35,074 bases of DNA from an uncultured Bacilli bacterium. GTDB lineage: Bacteria > Bacillota_I > Bacilli_A > RF39 > UBA660. The stretch covers positions 1 through 35,074 of the forward strand of contig CAJUHL010000002.1 of assembly GCA_910586425.1 (NCBI GenBank), given 5' to 3'. The notes below the pieces were generated by a model. The model was not told the DNA's origin. It saw nothing but the letters and a program-made list of their open reading frames with translations, and did no database searches. Below are positions 6,481 to 15,178 of the stretch, in pieces. Position numbers and translations under genes: made by a program. Position 1 is the stretch's first letter, and each line of letters begins with the position of its first letter.

Positions 6481-6554
6481 TGGAGGACCCGACCGGATTT
6501 GAACCAGCGATCAGGGAGTTGCAGTCCCATGCCTTACCACTTGGCTACGGGTCC
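6481..6554 (-). tRNA. tRNA-Cys(GCA)
   Basis: 74 nt. Acceptor GGACCCG/CGGGTCC, anticodon stem GGGA/TCCC with loop CTGCAAC (anticodon GCA), T-loop GTTCAAATC, encoded CCA. Co-transcribed with tRNA-Gly 32 bp downstream. Confidence 0.95.
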
Positions 6555-6571
6555 ATTTTTTGGACAAATCC

Positions 6572-6600
6572 ATTATAACAAATAATTTTTTTATTGACAA
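6572..6600 (-). promoter_or_regulatory. tRNA operon promoter
   Basis: Minus strand TTGTCA (6600-6595), 17-bp spacer, TATAAT (6577-6572). Confidence 0.8.
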
Positions 6601-6683
6601 TATATTTTATTCTTTAAATTGATTTTTGTTCCATAATATAATTGTCAAATATTGTGAACTTTAAAAAATTGTCCAAGTTCTGG

Positions 6684-6712
6684 TTGTTTAAATAATTAAA
6701 AATAGTTATAAT
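6684..6712 (+). promoter_or_regulatory. Promoter of LCP-PASTA gene
   Basis: TTGTTT (6684-6689), 17-bp spacer, TATAAT (6707-6712), about 30 bp before the start codon. Confidence 0.7.
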
Positions 6713-6743
6713 AATAAAAGATAAGAGAGGAGTATGATACTCT

Positions 6744-8699
6744 ATGTTAAAAAAAATATGGAAGGCAAATCCCAAAAAATGTATTCTATTGATGGCGTTA
6801 TTTATAGCACTTACAGGAGCATCCTTTTATTTATTATATGCACTATCTTTATTAACAGGAATTGAAAATAAGGTCCGATTGTTATTGGCCTTTATGATAT
6901 TACTATTGTGGATTGGCTTTGGATTAGGCTATTTAAAATCTGCATCGCGTAAAAAAGGAAAATATTTATTTTATATACCAATTACTATTTTATATTCTTT
7001 TCTATTACTTTTTGTGGGACATTACATCAATAAAACCTATCAGGTTGTAGATCGTATGTCCACTGATAAAAACTATTACCACAGTAGTTTTGTTGTACTA
7101 AAAGACAATACGGCTAATAAATTAGAACAATTTGGAAGTGGTTCGATTGGAATACTAGGGGATTCTACTAGTATTGACGGAAATCAAATTCCAAAAGAAA
7201 TCATTGAAAAAAAGAAACTGAAAAATGAGCTTAAGGAATATGAGAATTATCCAACCTTGATTCAAGCCTTATATGAGGGAGAAATAGAAGGGGCCTTTTT
7301 ACCAGGAGGATATGTAACCTTATTTCAAAATACTGAAGGGTATCAATTTGGTAATATTGCAACTGATACTAAGGTGATTTATAAACAAGAACGTGAGATT
7401 AAAAGTCAAAATATCAATAAAAATGCTTCACTAAAAGAACCATTTACTGTTTTGTTAACGGGAGTCGATTCTGAATTAGAAAATATATCAAACAGTGCAT
7501 TCAATGGAGATTCATTAATGTTAATTACATTTAATCCATCTACTTTAAACACTACTATTTTAAGCATTCCAAGAGATAGTTTTGTTCCAATTGCCTGTGT
7601 TTCTGGAAATCCGCGTAGTAAAATTACACACGCAGCTTCTTATGGACAACAATGTATGATAGATACCATCCAGAATTATACAGGGATTACCATTGACTAT
7701 TATGTAAAAATGAATTTCAAAGGTGTAGTAAAATTAGTAGATACCCTAGGTGGGATTGATGTGGATGTACCATTCGCTTTCTGTGAGCAAAATAGTAATC
7801 GTGAGTGGGGAGAAAATACAGTTTATGTAGAAAAAGGATTTCAAACTTTAAATGGGGAACAAGCACTTGCATTTACACGACATCGTGAAGATGTTTGGTC
7901 CAAACAATTTTGCCCAAAACGATATATTGGACAAGGTGTTGTCAATGACTTTGTACGTGGACAACATCAACAATTGGTGGTACGAGCGATTTTAAATAAG
8001 TTGAAAACAGTCAGAAGTTTAGATACCTTAAATCAGATTTTAAGCACAGTAAGTAATAGTATGGAAACCAATATGAGTACCAGTCAAATCTTGTCCCTTT
8101 ATAATGTTGGAAAAGATATTATTGCAAAAAGTTCTGGTGAAAAGGTAGAAGACTTACTAGGAATTCAAAAATTATATTTGAGTGGGGTAGATGCAACTAT
8201 TTATGATCCACTTGTTAATGCCTCTGTTTATGAATTTATGGTTTATGAAGATAGTTTGGCTGAAGTAGTACAAGCTATGAAAGTCAATTTGGGATTAGAA
8301 GAAAATCAAATTGAAAAAGAATTTTCCTTTGATATCGATATTCCATACGAAGAAACCATTCCAGGAAAGAGTGGACGCTATAGCAGATTACCAAAAGGAA
8401 ATATCCCAGATTTTACAGGTGATACAGAAGCACAAGCACGTAGTTATGCGAAAAAGTATGGTATTACTCTTTCTTTTGAGTATGTTACTACAGGAAAGGG
8501 AACAGTCGGAACTGTTATTTCTCAAAATGTAAAAGCAGGGACAAGTATTAGTAGAGTGGGGACTGTAAAATTAACCATACTACAAAAAGCACCAGATAAC
8601 AAAAAGGAAGATGAGGAAAAGGAAACAGATCAAAAAGAACCCAATACCTCTACTGAAAAAGTACCTGAATCGGATATATTTGAGAAAGAAAAAGAGTAA
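6744..8699 (+). CDS. LytR-CpsA-Psr (LCP) family wall-glycopolymer transferase with C-terminal PASTA domain
   Basis: 651 residues. Three N-terminal membrane segments (about residues 13-35, 43-63, 74-92) are followed by an extracellular region. The LCP catalytic domain spans about residues 230-400, with FTVLLTGVDS, GDSLMLITF, SIPRDSFV (the phosphate-binding Arg-Asp) and LNGEQALAFTRHR (catalytic Arg motif). A PASTA domain lies near residues 545-612 (IPDFTGDTEAQARSYAKKYG ... VISQNVKAGTSI), then an acidic Lys/Glu-rich tail. LCP enzymes attach undecaprenyl-linked glycopolymers to peptidoglycan; PASTA binds peptidoglycan or muropeptides and is unusual on LCP proteins. It is a single-gene transcription unit with its own promoter, the first core gene after the tRNAs. 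Four extracellular cysteines between the LCP motifs suggest disulfides. Confidence 0.9.
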   Translation: MLKKIWKANPKKCILLMALFIALTGASFYLLYALSLLTGIENKVRLLLAFMILLLWIGFGLGYLKSASRKKGKYLFYIPITILYSFLLLFVGHYINKTYQVVDRMSTDKNYYHSSFVVLKDNTANKLEQFGSGSIGILGDSTSIDGNQIPKEIIEKKKLKNELKEYENYPTLIQALYEGEIEGAFLPGGYVTLFQNTEGYQFGNIATDTKVIYKQEREIKSQNINKNASLKEPFTVLLTGVDSELENISNSAFNGDSLMLITFNPSTLNTTILSIPRDSFVPIACVSGNPRSKITHAASYGQQCMIDTIQNYTGITIDYYVKMNFKGVVKLVDTLGGIDVDVPFAFCEQNSNREWGENTVYVEKGFQTLNGEQALAFTRHREDVWSKQFCPKRYIGQGVVNDFVRGQHQQLVVRAILNKLKTVRSLDTLNQILSTVSNSMETNMSTSQILSLYNVGKDIIAKSSGEKVEDLLGIQKLYLSGVDATIYDPLVNASVYEFMVYEDSLAEVVQAMKVNLGLEENQIEKEFSFDIDIPYEETIPGKSGRYSRLPKGNIPDFTGDTEAQARSYAKKYGITLSFEYVTTGKGTVGTVISQNVKAGTSISRVGTVKLTILQKAPDNKKEDEEKETDQKEPNTSTEKVPESDIFEKEKE

Positions 8700-8703
8700 T
8701 AAA

Positions 8704-8733
8704 TTGTTACTTTTTTCTTTTCTATGGTAGAAT
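8704..8733 (+). promoter_or_regulatory. Promoter of ZIP transporter gene
   Basis: TTGTTA (8704-8709), 18-bp spacer, TAGAAT (8728-8733). The segment also partly pairs with the end of the LCP gene (GTAA/TTAC followed by a T-run), so it may double as that gene's terminator. Confidence 0.6.
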
Positions 8734-8756
8734 AGTAATTGTTTAGAGGTGAGAGA

Positions 8757-9506
8757 ATGCCATTATTATTTACATTTGGTTCAGGTCTTTTTATGATTCT
8801 TGGGTTATTGATTGTCTTTTTAACTAAAAATAACCGAAAAGTAGTTGATTTATCTATTAGTATTGCTTTTGGTGTGATGTTAATGCTTATCTTTATAGAA
8901 TTATTACCAGAAGCATATGAAAAATTAAGTGAACAGCTTCCTATACCACAAAGTATGATTCTTCTGATTGGTTTTGTTATTTTGGGCGCTTTGTTATTGA
9001 AGGTGTTAGATTTATTTGTTCCAGACCATGATATACAAAAACAAAATACAACCGTTTCGGAAAATCTATTTCACATTGGATTGGTATCGAGTATTGCCCT
9101 TATTTTACATAATCTCATTGAAGGTATGGCAATATATAGTACTGTTACTACTGATGCCTCTATGGGAATTTTAGTGACTATTGGCGTCGGTTTACACAAT
9201 ATACCAATGGGAATGGTAGTTACCTCCACATTTTATCAAGCAAATACCAATAAGAAAAAAACAACTTTATTTGTAGTACTAATTGCTTTATCGACTCTTT
9301 TAGGGGGACTGGTTATGTTTTTCTTAAGTGAAATGGTTACCAGTTTGGTCCTTGGTATTTTACTTTCAGTTACACTTGGAATGCTGGTTTATATTGTGAT
9401 ATTCGAGTTGCTAGAAGAAATGATGCATAATCATAATCCTAAAATCACATATATTGGAATTGCGATTGGAATTTTTCTATTTTTACTTACCCTTTTCTTT
9501 GAATGA
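8757..9506 (+). CDS. ZIP family divalent metal transporter
   Basis: Start ATG 8757 is chosen because AGAGGTGAG sits just upstream; the frame extends back to a TTG at 8739 that overlaps this site. The 249-residue protein has about eight hydrophobic helices. The two ZIP signature helices are clear: HNLIEGMAIYS and GVGLHNIPMGMVV, whose His, Asn and Glu/Pro residues form the binuclear metal site. A His/Asp-rich loop (VPDHDIQK) precedes them. ZIP proteins import Zn, Fe or Mn into the cytoplasm down their gradient; specificity cannot be told here. Monocistronic, with its own promoter. No metal-regulator box recognised. Confidence 0.9.
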   Translation: MPLLFTFGSGLFMILGLLIVFLTKNNRKVVDLSISIAFGVMLMLIFIELLPEAYEKLSEQLPIPQSMILLIGFVILGALLLKVLDLFVPDHDIQKQNTTVSENLFHIGLVSSIALILHNLIEGMAIYSTVTTDASMGILVTIGVGLHNIPMGMVVTSTFYQANTNKKKTTLFVVLIALSTLLGGLVMFFLSEMVTSLVLGILLSVTLGMLVYIVIFELLEEMMHNHNPKITYIGIAIGIFLFLLTLFFE

Positions 9507-9513
9507 GTATTCA

Positions 9514-9542
9514 TTGACTTTCCCATTTCTTTATTATACAAT
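9514..9542 (+). promoter_or_regulatory. Promoter of pseudopilin gene
   Basis: TTGACT (9514-9519), 17-bp spacer, TACAAT (9537-9542), 17 bp before the ATG. Confidence 0.7.
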
Positions 9543-9559
9543 AAATATAAGGTGAAAAT

Positions 9560-9904
9560 ATGAAAAAAGGGTTTACATTATTAGAATTATTGGGTGTGAT
9601 TGCAATATTAGGAATTTTGGTTTTAATTGCTTATCCTGTTATTTTAGAGCAAGTTGAAAAAAAGCAAAAAGATGTCAATCAAGCAAGAATAGAACTCATT
9701 GAGAGTGCAGCCGATATATATATAGGAGAACATCCAGAAGAGTTTCCTTATCGTGTTGGCAATCAATTTTGTATTTCCTTGGATACTTTAGTTGAAGAAA
9801 ATAAGATTGCAGTAGATGTTTCTGATGTAAAACAAAGGGGAATTCATGTGAATATGGGAGGAAATCACAATATTACCTATCGACTAATTGAAAAATGTGA
9901 GTAA
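9560..9904 (+). CDS. Type IV pilin-like (pseudopilin) protein
   Basis: 114 residues. The N-terminus MKKGFTLLELLGVIAILGILVLIAYP, split as KKG|FTLLE, is a class III/IV prepilin signal: cleavage after Gly, Phe for N-methylation, Glu at mature position 5, then the hydrophobic assembly helix. The globular part is small, with two Cys (QFC and the C-terminal KCE) likely to form a disulfide. No prepilin peptidase, ATPase or other com/pil gene is nearby, so this is an orphan; it could join a competence-type pseudopilus encoded elsewhere. The promoter of the following ncRNA starts a few bases after its stop. Confidence 0.85.
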   Translation: MKKGFTLLELLGVIAILGILVLIAYPVILEQVEKKQKDVNQARIELIESAADIYIGEHPEEFPYRVGNQFCISLDTLVEENKIAVDVSDVKQRGIHVNMGGNHNITYRLIEKCE

Positions 9905-9909
9905 GATTG

Positions 9910-9938
9910 TTTCCTTTTTTCAAAATATGTGTTATAAT
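9910..9938 (+). promoter_or_regulatory. Promoter of putative 6S RNA
   Basis: TATAAT at 9933-9938 is preceded 17 bp upstream by a poor -35 (TTTCCT, 9910-9915). The predicted start near 9945 coincides with the 5' strand of the long closing stem. Confidence 0.65.
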
Positions 9939-9943
9939 GAAAC

Positions 9944-10109
9944 TACCAGAGAGAGGTTAATAAAAAAACCTACTAATTTATGACATTGGGAATCTAATTC
10001 AAATTTGGTGTTGAATACTTATATTAATATAAGAATCCTAAAAAGTTTGATGTGATGCCCACCTGGGAGACTAGGTTTTGTCATTGTTGCCACTTTCTGG
10101 CTTTTTTTT
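9944..10109 (+). ncRNA. ssrS: Putative 6S RNA
   Basis: About 160 nt between a TATAAT promoter and a GGC-T9 end. The 5' CCAGAGAG (9946-9953) pairs with 3' CTTTCTGG (10093-10100), and AAAACCT pairs with AGGTTTT (about 10072-10078), giving one long irregular hairpin with a large central bubble. The 3' strand carries GATGCCCACCTGGGAGAC, resembling the conserved segment of 6S RNA. 6S binds housekeeping RNA polymerase as a mimic of an open promoter. No ORF is present. The closing stem followed by T9 would also act as terminator. The assignment rests on shape and short motifs; a covariance-model search would settle it. Confidence 0.65.
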
Positions 10110-10121
10110 TGGTTTGTTCTA

Positions 10122-10130
10122 TGGTATAAT
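10122..10130 (+). promoter_or_regulatory. Extended -10 promoter for ftsK
   Basis: TGGTATAAT (TGn extended -10) lies about 30 bp before the start; no good -35. It follows the ncRNA terminator directly. Confidence 0.55.
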
Positions 10131-10160
10131 TTCTCTAGTATATTGTAGGAGGCATTACAT

Positions 10161-12386
10161 ATGGCAAAAAAGAAAAAACGAAAAGAAACAAAGAAAAAGG
10201 GAACCGGGTATCAAACGGAATTAATTGGCTTACTACTCATTTTAATTGCCATTATTGGATTTATTCCAAAAACAGGTATAGTAGGGAATTTTATTAGTAG
10301 TTTTGCTGTTTTTTTAGTAGGAACTTGGTACAATCCTTTATTGGTTGCTGTTATGGTGATTGGTATCTATATGATGATTAAGCGAGAAAAACCAGATTTT
10401 TTTACATCTAAATTAATTGGTTTTTATATTTTTGTTGTATCTATTTTGATATTTTCTCATATTAAATATATCCAAAACGAAGAACTAAAAGGCTTCCAAA
10501 TTATCATAGAGACTGTCAATAATTTTATGGCGAGTCCTAATAATCGAATCAATTTAGGCGGAGGTGTATTGGGGGCCCTTTTTTCTGCTTTATGTATGTG
10601 GGGATTTGCTTTGAATGGAACCCGAATTGTTGCTTGGGCTCTTATGATTTGTGGCCTAATTCTTTTTACTGGTGTATCTTTTTACGATTCTATTAAATGG
10701 CTTACTTCAAAAATAAAAATCAATATTCATCATGAAAAGAAAGAGAAGAAAGATAAAAAAATTAAAGAAATCGAAGAACAATATGAAACGGATAATAAAA
10801 TAGTCGTTTCTTCTGTAGAGGAGCTTATTCATATTAATGAAGAAAAAGAAGTGAAAGAAGAAAAGGAGCCAAAAACAGTTGTAAATGAGGAAACTGGTGA
10901 AGTGATAGAAGAGCCTATGCATCGCGGTTATGTTTACCCTTCAATGAATTTGCTTTCTCGTCCTCCTAAAAATAATAATAAAGAGGGAAAAGAATCTATT
11001 AACCATAACGTGGAAGTATTGCATCAAGTTTTGCAAGACTTTGGAATTGAAGCCAAAGTGGTTGCAATCAATCCAGGACCAGCTGTTACGCAATATGAAA
11101 TGGAAGTTCGTTCAGGGACCAAGCTTAGTAAAATTTTAAGTTTGCACAGTGAGATTGCTCTTGCACTTGCTGCTAAAGATGTACGTATTCAAGCTCCTAT
11201 TCCAGGGAAATCAACTATTGGGATTGAAATTCCAAATAAAGTAACAACTATGGTTACTGTGCGTGAGATTTTAGAAAGTGTGCCAGCTTCTTTAAAAGAA
11301 TCCAAATTATTGGTGGCTTTGGGACGCGATATCATGGGCAGACCACAGTATTGTGAAATTAATAAAACACCGCATTTATTAGTAGCTGGTTCTACAGGGA
11401 GTGGAAAATCCGTTTGTATCAATAGTATGATTGTATCCATTTTAATGCGTACCAAACCAGAAGAGGTGAAACTAGTACTAGTGGATCCCAAAAAAGTGGA
11501 ACTTTCTATGTACAATGGGGTTCCACATCTGCTAGCGCCTGTTGTTACAGATCCCAAAAAGGCTAATATTGCCCTAAAAAAAATAGTGGTTGAAATGGAT
11601 GATCGTTATGAATTGTTTAGCCGAACAGGTACTAAAAATATTGCGGGATATAATGCATATATTGATAAAAAAAATGAGTCGTTGCCAGAAACTGAACAAT
11701 TAAGACATATGCCATTTATTGTGGTTATTATTGATGAACTTGCAGATTTAATGTTAGTCGCTGCCAAAGAAGTGGAAGATTCTATTATGCGTATTACACA
11801 AATGGCAAGAGCTGCTGGAATTCATTTGATTGTTGCGACACAAAGACCTTCTACAGATGTTATTACTGGGGTTGTAAAAGCTAATATTCCATCACGAATT
11901 GCGTTTGCGGTTTCTTCTGGAATCGATTCTCGCACTATTTTGGATGAGGTAGGTGCTGAAAAACTACTAGGAAAAGGGGATATGTTATTTTCACCACAAG
12001 GGGAAAATATTCCAATTCGTATTCAAGGAACCTTTCTTTCTGATGAAGAAATCAAAGCTGTTGTAGATCATACCGTCAAACAACAAATTGCTGCATATGA
12101 TGAAACATTATTAATGGATGAAGAAGAAATGCATGCAACGACTATGCAAGAAGAAAGTGGACACGGTGATTATGAAGAACCATTATATAATGAAATTGTT
12201 GAATTTGTAGTAACACAAGGAAAAGCCAGTGCTTCTTTATTACAAAGAAGATTCCGCCTAGGATACAATCGTGCAGCGAGATGCATTGATTTATTAGAAG
12301 AACGTGGTATTATTGGACCAAATAATGGTTCAAAACCAAGGGAAGTTTTGGTGAAATTAGAACGAAAGGAAGAAGAGGATGATTAA
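10161..12386 (+). CDS. ftsK: DNA translocase FtsK/SpoIIIE
   Basis: 741 residues, typical for Gram-positive FtsK/SpoIIIE. About four N-terminal membrane helices (residues 20-175) anchor it at the septum, then a Lys/Glu-rich linker (about 190-260). The alpha/beta motor follows: Walker A GSTGSGKS (about 410-417), LVDPKKVELS, Walker B VVIIDELADLM, and QMARAAGIHLIVATQRPS. The C-terminal winged-helix gamma domain (about 675-735, FVVTQGKASASLLQRRFRLGYNRAARCID) reads KOPS/SRS orienting sequences. It pumps chromosomal DNA through the closing septum. SD GGAGG precedes the ATG. It is located between the 6S-like RNA and two coiled-coil genes. SpoIIIE versus vegetative FtsK cannot be decided here. Confidence 0.95.
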   Translation: MAKKKKRKETKKKGTGYQTELIGLLLILIAIIGFIPKTGIVGNFISSFAVFLVGTWYNPLLVAVMVIGIYMMIKREKPDFFTSKLIGFYIFVVSILIFSHIKYIQNEELKGFQIIIETVNNFMASPNNRINLGGGVLGALFSALCMWGFALNGTRIVAWALMICGLILFTGVSFYDSIKWLTSKIKINIHHEKKEKKDKKIKEIEEQYETDNKIVVSSVEELIHINEEKEVKEEKEPKTVVNEETGEVIEEPMHRGYVYPSMNLLSRPPKNNNKEGKESINHNVEVLHQVLQDFGIEAKVVAINPGPAVTQYEMEVRSGTKLSKILSLHSEIALALAAKDVRIQAPIPGKSTIGIEIPNKVTTMVTVREILESVPASLKESKLLVALGRDIMGRPQYCEINKTPHLLVAGSTGSGKSVCINSMIVSILMRTKPEEVKLVLVDPKKVELSMYNGVPHLLAPVVTDPKKANIALKKIVVEMDDRYELFSRTGTKNIAGYNAYIDKKNESLPETEQLRHMPFIVVIIDELADLMLVAAKEVEDSIMRITQMARAAGIHLIVATQRPSTDVITGVVKANIPSRIAFAVSSGIDSRTILDEVGAEKLLGKGDMLFSPQGENIPIRIQGTFLSDEEIKAVVDHTVKQQIAAYDETLLMDEEEMHATTMQEESGHGDYEEPLYNEIVEFVVTQGKASASLLQRRFRLGYNRAARCIDLLEERGIIGPNNGSKPREVLVKLERKEEEDD

Positions 12387-12402
12387 AAATCTTCTTTTTT
12401 TT
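12371..12402 (+). terminator. Weak terminator after ftsK
   Basis: AGAAGA (12371-12376, inside the last codons) pairs with TCTTCT (12390-12395), followed by a T-run. The short stem makes readthrough likely. Confidence 0.45.
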
Positions 12403-12451
12403 ACAAAAAATGCAAAAAAATCAAAAAAAGATATGTTTTTTTAAAATTTTG

Positions 12452-12460
12452 TGTTATACT
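12452..12460 (+). promoter_or_regulatory. Extended -10 promoter for coiled-coil gene pair
   Basis: TGTTATACT (TGn extended -10; TATACT at 12455-12460) with an AT-rich, poor -35. The leader to the ATG at 12525 is about 58 nt. Confidence 0.5.
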
Positions 12461-12524
12461 AATTGTGTTATTATGGTATTTGCCATATAAATAAAGAATA
12501 AAAGGATAAAAGGGAGATGTTTTT

Positions 12525-13472
12525 ATGAACGATAATACAAACGAAATGGCTCAAAATGTAGAAATGGATCAAGTTCCTGTAACAGATGCTGATGATTTTT
12601 TCTATGAAAATGATGATATTATTGATGTAGATAACATGATTCAGGATATTGAAGTTCCAAACGTCGATACTGATATTTCAAAAAATGAAAATGCGTTTTC
12701 AAACATTCATTCTATTCAGTCTGAAATGAAACCAATGGGACTTTCTGAACAAGAAATGAATCGTATGATAGAAGAAGAGGATTCAGAAACAGCAGATCAA
12801 AAAGATTTAGATGATAGTTATGTTCTTTCTAACTTTGATGTGTTATTTGATAGTTTATATAATGATGTAGCTGGTGCGAATAATTTCATTTCCAATTTGA
12901 TTGAACAAAAGAAAACGGTAAATGTAAATGAAGCAGAGTTAAATGAATTAAAAGATAAGTTAGAAAAAGATAGACAAGAATTTGAAAAATATATCGAAAC
13001 GCAGAAAAATGGTTTGGAATTAGAAAAAAAAGAAGTTAATGAATATGTAAAAAATCAAAGAATTCGTATTCAGAATGAAGAGGAAAAATTCAATGCTGAT
13101 TGTGATGCGACAAGAGCAGAAATTGCCCTTGCAGAGCAAACATTGAAAGTTGCCAATGAAAAATTAGATACAGAAAAAGATCAATTTGAACAATATCGTC
13201 AATTAGAAGAGGAAAAATTAAATACAGATAGAGCTAAATTAGAAACAGAAAGAAATCAATTTGCAAAGGAAAAAGCCATTGCTGAAGAAAAAATTAGAAA
13301 TGGTCAAAAAGAATTACAAACACAAAAAGAACAATTTGCAAAATCAAAAGAATTAGAAGAAAAGAAATTAGAACTTGAAAGCAAAAATTTATCGCAAAGT
13401 TGTGCAAGATTTAAAGAATTGGTTTCACAATTTAATTCTGGTTTCCAACAATTACCTGGAAAGAATGACTAG
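12525..13472 (+). CDS. Coiled-coil protein of unknown function (1 of 2)
   Basis: 315 residues. An acidic disordered N-terminus (about 1-95; DADDFFYENDDIIDVDNM) is followed by a short conserved-looking segment (YVLSNFDVLFDSLYND) and then about 180 residues of continuous Glu/Lys/Gln heptads, the unit EK-Q-EK-E recurring. No membrane helix, no signal peptide, no enzymatic motif. The C-terminus ends SCARFKELVSQFNSGFQQL, closely echoed in the next gene (LLKFNELVGEFTSSVEKI), so the two are paralogues. They follow ftsK and may be structural or septum-associated, but that is only context. SD GGGAG precedes the ATG. Confidence 0.8.
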   Translation: MNDNTNEMAQNVEMDQVPVTDADDFFYENDDIIDVDNMIQDIEVPNVDTDISKNENAFSNIHSIQSEMKPMGLSEQEMNRMIEEEDSETADQKDLDDSYVLSNFDVLFDSLYNDVAGANNFISNLIEQKKTVNVNEAELNELKDKLEKDRQEFEKYIETQKNGLELEKKEVNEYVKNQRIRIQNEEEKFNADCDATRAEIALAEQTLKVANEKLDTEKDQFEQYRQLEEEKLNTDRAKLETERNQFAKEKAIAEEKIRNGQKELQTQKEQFAKSKELEEKKLELESKNLSQSCARFKELVSQFNSGFQQLPGKND

Positions 13473-13495
13473 AGGTCTTTCTTTTGGAGGAAACT

Positions 13496-14167
13496 TTGAC
13501 AGATGAAATCATCGATATAGAACCAGAAGCAAGTAGCGATACTTACAAACCAGATACAAGTTTTGATTTATTAAAAACGGATAGTTTTGAAGTTTCAAAA
13601 AAAATTGAAAAAGAAGAACCAAAGTTAGAAATACCCAAAGACAATCTAAAAAGTATCTTTGAAATTGCGAATAATAATGTACGTGAAGCCCTTGAGATTA
13701 AGAAAAAATTAGCAGCTGAAAAAAAGGAATTAATGCAGGCTCGATTGGATCATGAAGAAAAGTGTAGGGAAGAAGTACAGAAAGTGAAAGCATACAAAGA
13801 AGAAGTGTATCAAAAATTAAGGGACAAAAAAGAACAACTTGAGAGGGAAATACAACATTTCAAGGATAATCAATCTAATTTTAATTTAGAAAAAAATAAG
13901 TTTGAATTCTACAAAAAAAATGAAATGAATAAAATCCAAAAGCAGGGAGAAGAACGTGAACAAGAACTAGATGCACGTCAAGCATTTTTAGAAGATCGCG
14001 AATTGGAATTACAGCAGCAAGAAAAACAAATAGAAGAAGAGAAAAAAATCTTGGAAGAAAATCGTTTGAAATATGAAACCGATAAAGAAGAATTGAGTAA
14101 CAATCTTTTAAAATTTAATGAGTTGGTTGGTGAATTTACTTCAAGCGTAGAAAAGATAAGTGAATAA
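13496..14167 (+). CDS. Coiled-coil protein of unknown function (2 of 2)
   Basis: The frame is open from TTG 13484, but GGAGG (13486-13490) is better placed as ribosome-binding site for the in-frame TTG at 13496, giving 223 residues starting MTDEIIDIEPE. Acidic N-terminus, an IFEIANNNVREALEIKKKL segment, then about 140 residues of charged coiled coil and a C-terminal FNELVGEFTSSVEKI shared with the upstream paralogue. It lies 23 bp downstream of that gene, hence probably co-transcribed and possibly hetero-oligomeric. The rare TTG start may keep its level lower than that of the partner. Confidence 0.75.
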   Translation: MTDEIIDIEPEASSDTYKPDTSFDLLKTDSFEVSKKIEKEEPKLEIPKDNLKSIFEIANNNVREALEIKKKLAAEKKELMQARLDHEEKCREEVQKVKAYKEEVYQKLRDKKEQLEREIQHFKDNQSNFNLEKNKFEFYKKNEMNKIQKQGEEREQELDARQAFLEDRELELQQQEKQIEEEKKILEENRLKYETDKEELSNNLLKFNELVGEFTSSVEKISE

Positions 14168-14209
14168 ATAGTCAAGGAAACTTGATTGTTTTTTATAGGG
14201 GGAATGCGT

Positions 14210-15085
14210 ATGGTAAGCAGTATGGATGTTTTTATTCCATCAAAACTCAATAAAACGTTAGCACTTATTTCAGATATCCATTATGCAAAAAATTATCCAA
14301 TGAAAAGATTGCAGTCAATTTATGAAGATTTAAAATATCATGAACCCAATTATATTTGTATGGTAGGGGATTTATTGGATCAGGGAAATGCATTAGAAAA
14401 TATAGAAGATAAAAAAATATTTTTAGATTGGTTGAAAATGGTTGCCCAAATTGCACCTGTTATAATTGTTTTTGGTAACCATGACATTGGAGTTCGAGGC
14501 AATGGATGGATACATTATGATGTAAAAGAAAATATTAAAGAATTGTCACTGATTTCAAATGTATATGTATTAGATAATAAGGCCATCACAATGAATCATA
14601 TTTGTTTTTTGGGATATCATTTACCGTTTGATTACTATGATAAAAAAAGGGGTGAGCAGGTAGAATTATATCAAGCTGATATAGATCAAAAACTTCGCTT
14701 GCATTTAAAGAAAGATTGTTATCCTATTTTACTTTGTCATTCTCCTATTTATGTTACGCACCCTAAAGTACGTGAAACGGAAGTATTAAAATCGGTTCAG
14801 TTGGTTCTTTCTGGGCATATGCACCGTGGTATTATCCCACTACACATAAAAGGAAATTATGGACTGATTTCTCCTTCTAAAAAATGGTTTCCCAAATATG
14901 CATGGGGAAATTTTTCAATCGGGGAAACACAATATGTGGTAAGTGGTGGGATCCTGACTTTTTCGAATGTTTCACCTTCTATTTTCCATCCATTTAATTG
15001 GATTTATCCACCATGTGTTGAATATATTCATTTGGAACAGAAAAATCTAGTGAAAAAATCTGATTGGATATGTGTTAATGATTGA
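14210..15085 (+). CDS. Calcineurin-like metallophosphoesterase
   Basis: The complete metallophosphoesterase motif set is visible: LISDIHY (D-x-H), MVGDLLD (GD), FGNHDI (GNHD), LLCHSPI (H) and SGHMHRG (GHxH), which coordinate two metal ions. Start ATG 14210 is chosen for its AGGGGGA at about 7 bases; the longer frame from TTG 14186 would run through that site. 291 residues, without a clear signal peptide or membrane helix. It resembles the YkuE/YaeI group acting on lipid or nucleotide phosphodiesters; the substrate is unknown. Its TGA lies inside the -35 box of the secE promoter. Confidence 0.9.
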   Translation: MVSSMDVFIPSKLNKTLALISDIHYAKNYPMKRLQSIYEDLKYHEPNYICMVGDLLDQGNALENIEDKKIFLDWLKMVAQIAPVIIVFGNHDIGVRGNGWIHYDVKENIKELSLISNVYVLDNKAITMNHICFLGYHLPFDYYDKKRGEQVELYQADIDQKLRLHLKKDCYPILLCHSPIYVTHPKVRETEVLKSVQLVLSGHMHRGIIPLHIKGNYGLISPSKKWFPKYAWGNFSIGETQYVVSGGILTFSNVSPSIFHPFNWIYPPCVEYIHLEQKNLVKKSDWICVND

Positions 15086-15110
15086 CTTCGATGAAAATAT
15101 GTGTTATTCT
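15082..15110 (+). promoter_or_regulatory. secE-nusG promoter
   Basis: TTGACT (15082-15087), 17-bp spacer, TATTCT (15105-15110). The upstream gene's stop codon TGA (15083-15085) is part of the -35. Confidence 0.75.
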
Positions 15111-15178
15111 ACATATAGACACAGATTTCAAGTGTTTTTTATTTGAAAGAAAACATATGATGAAAAGAGGGTATATTT

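Noticed and set aside
6328..6585. 85-residue ORF on the + strand
   Set aside because: It lies across both tRNA genes in antisense; tRNA structure explains the sequence.
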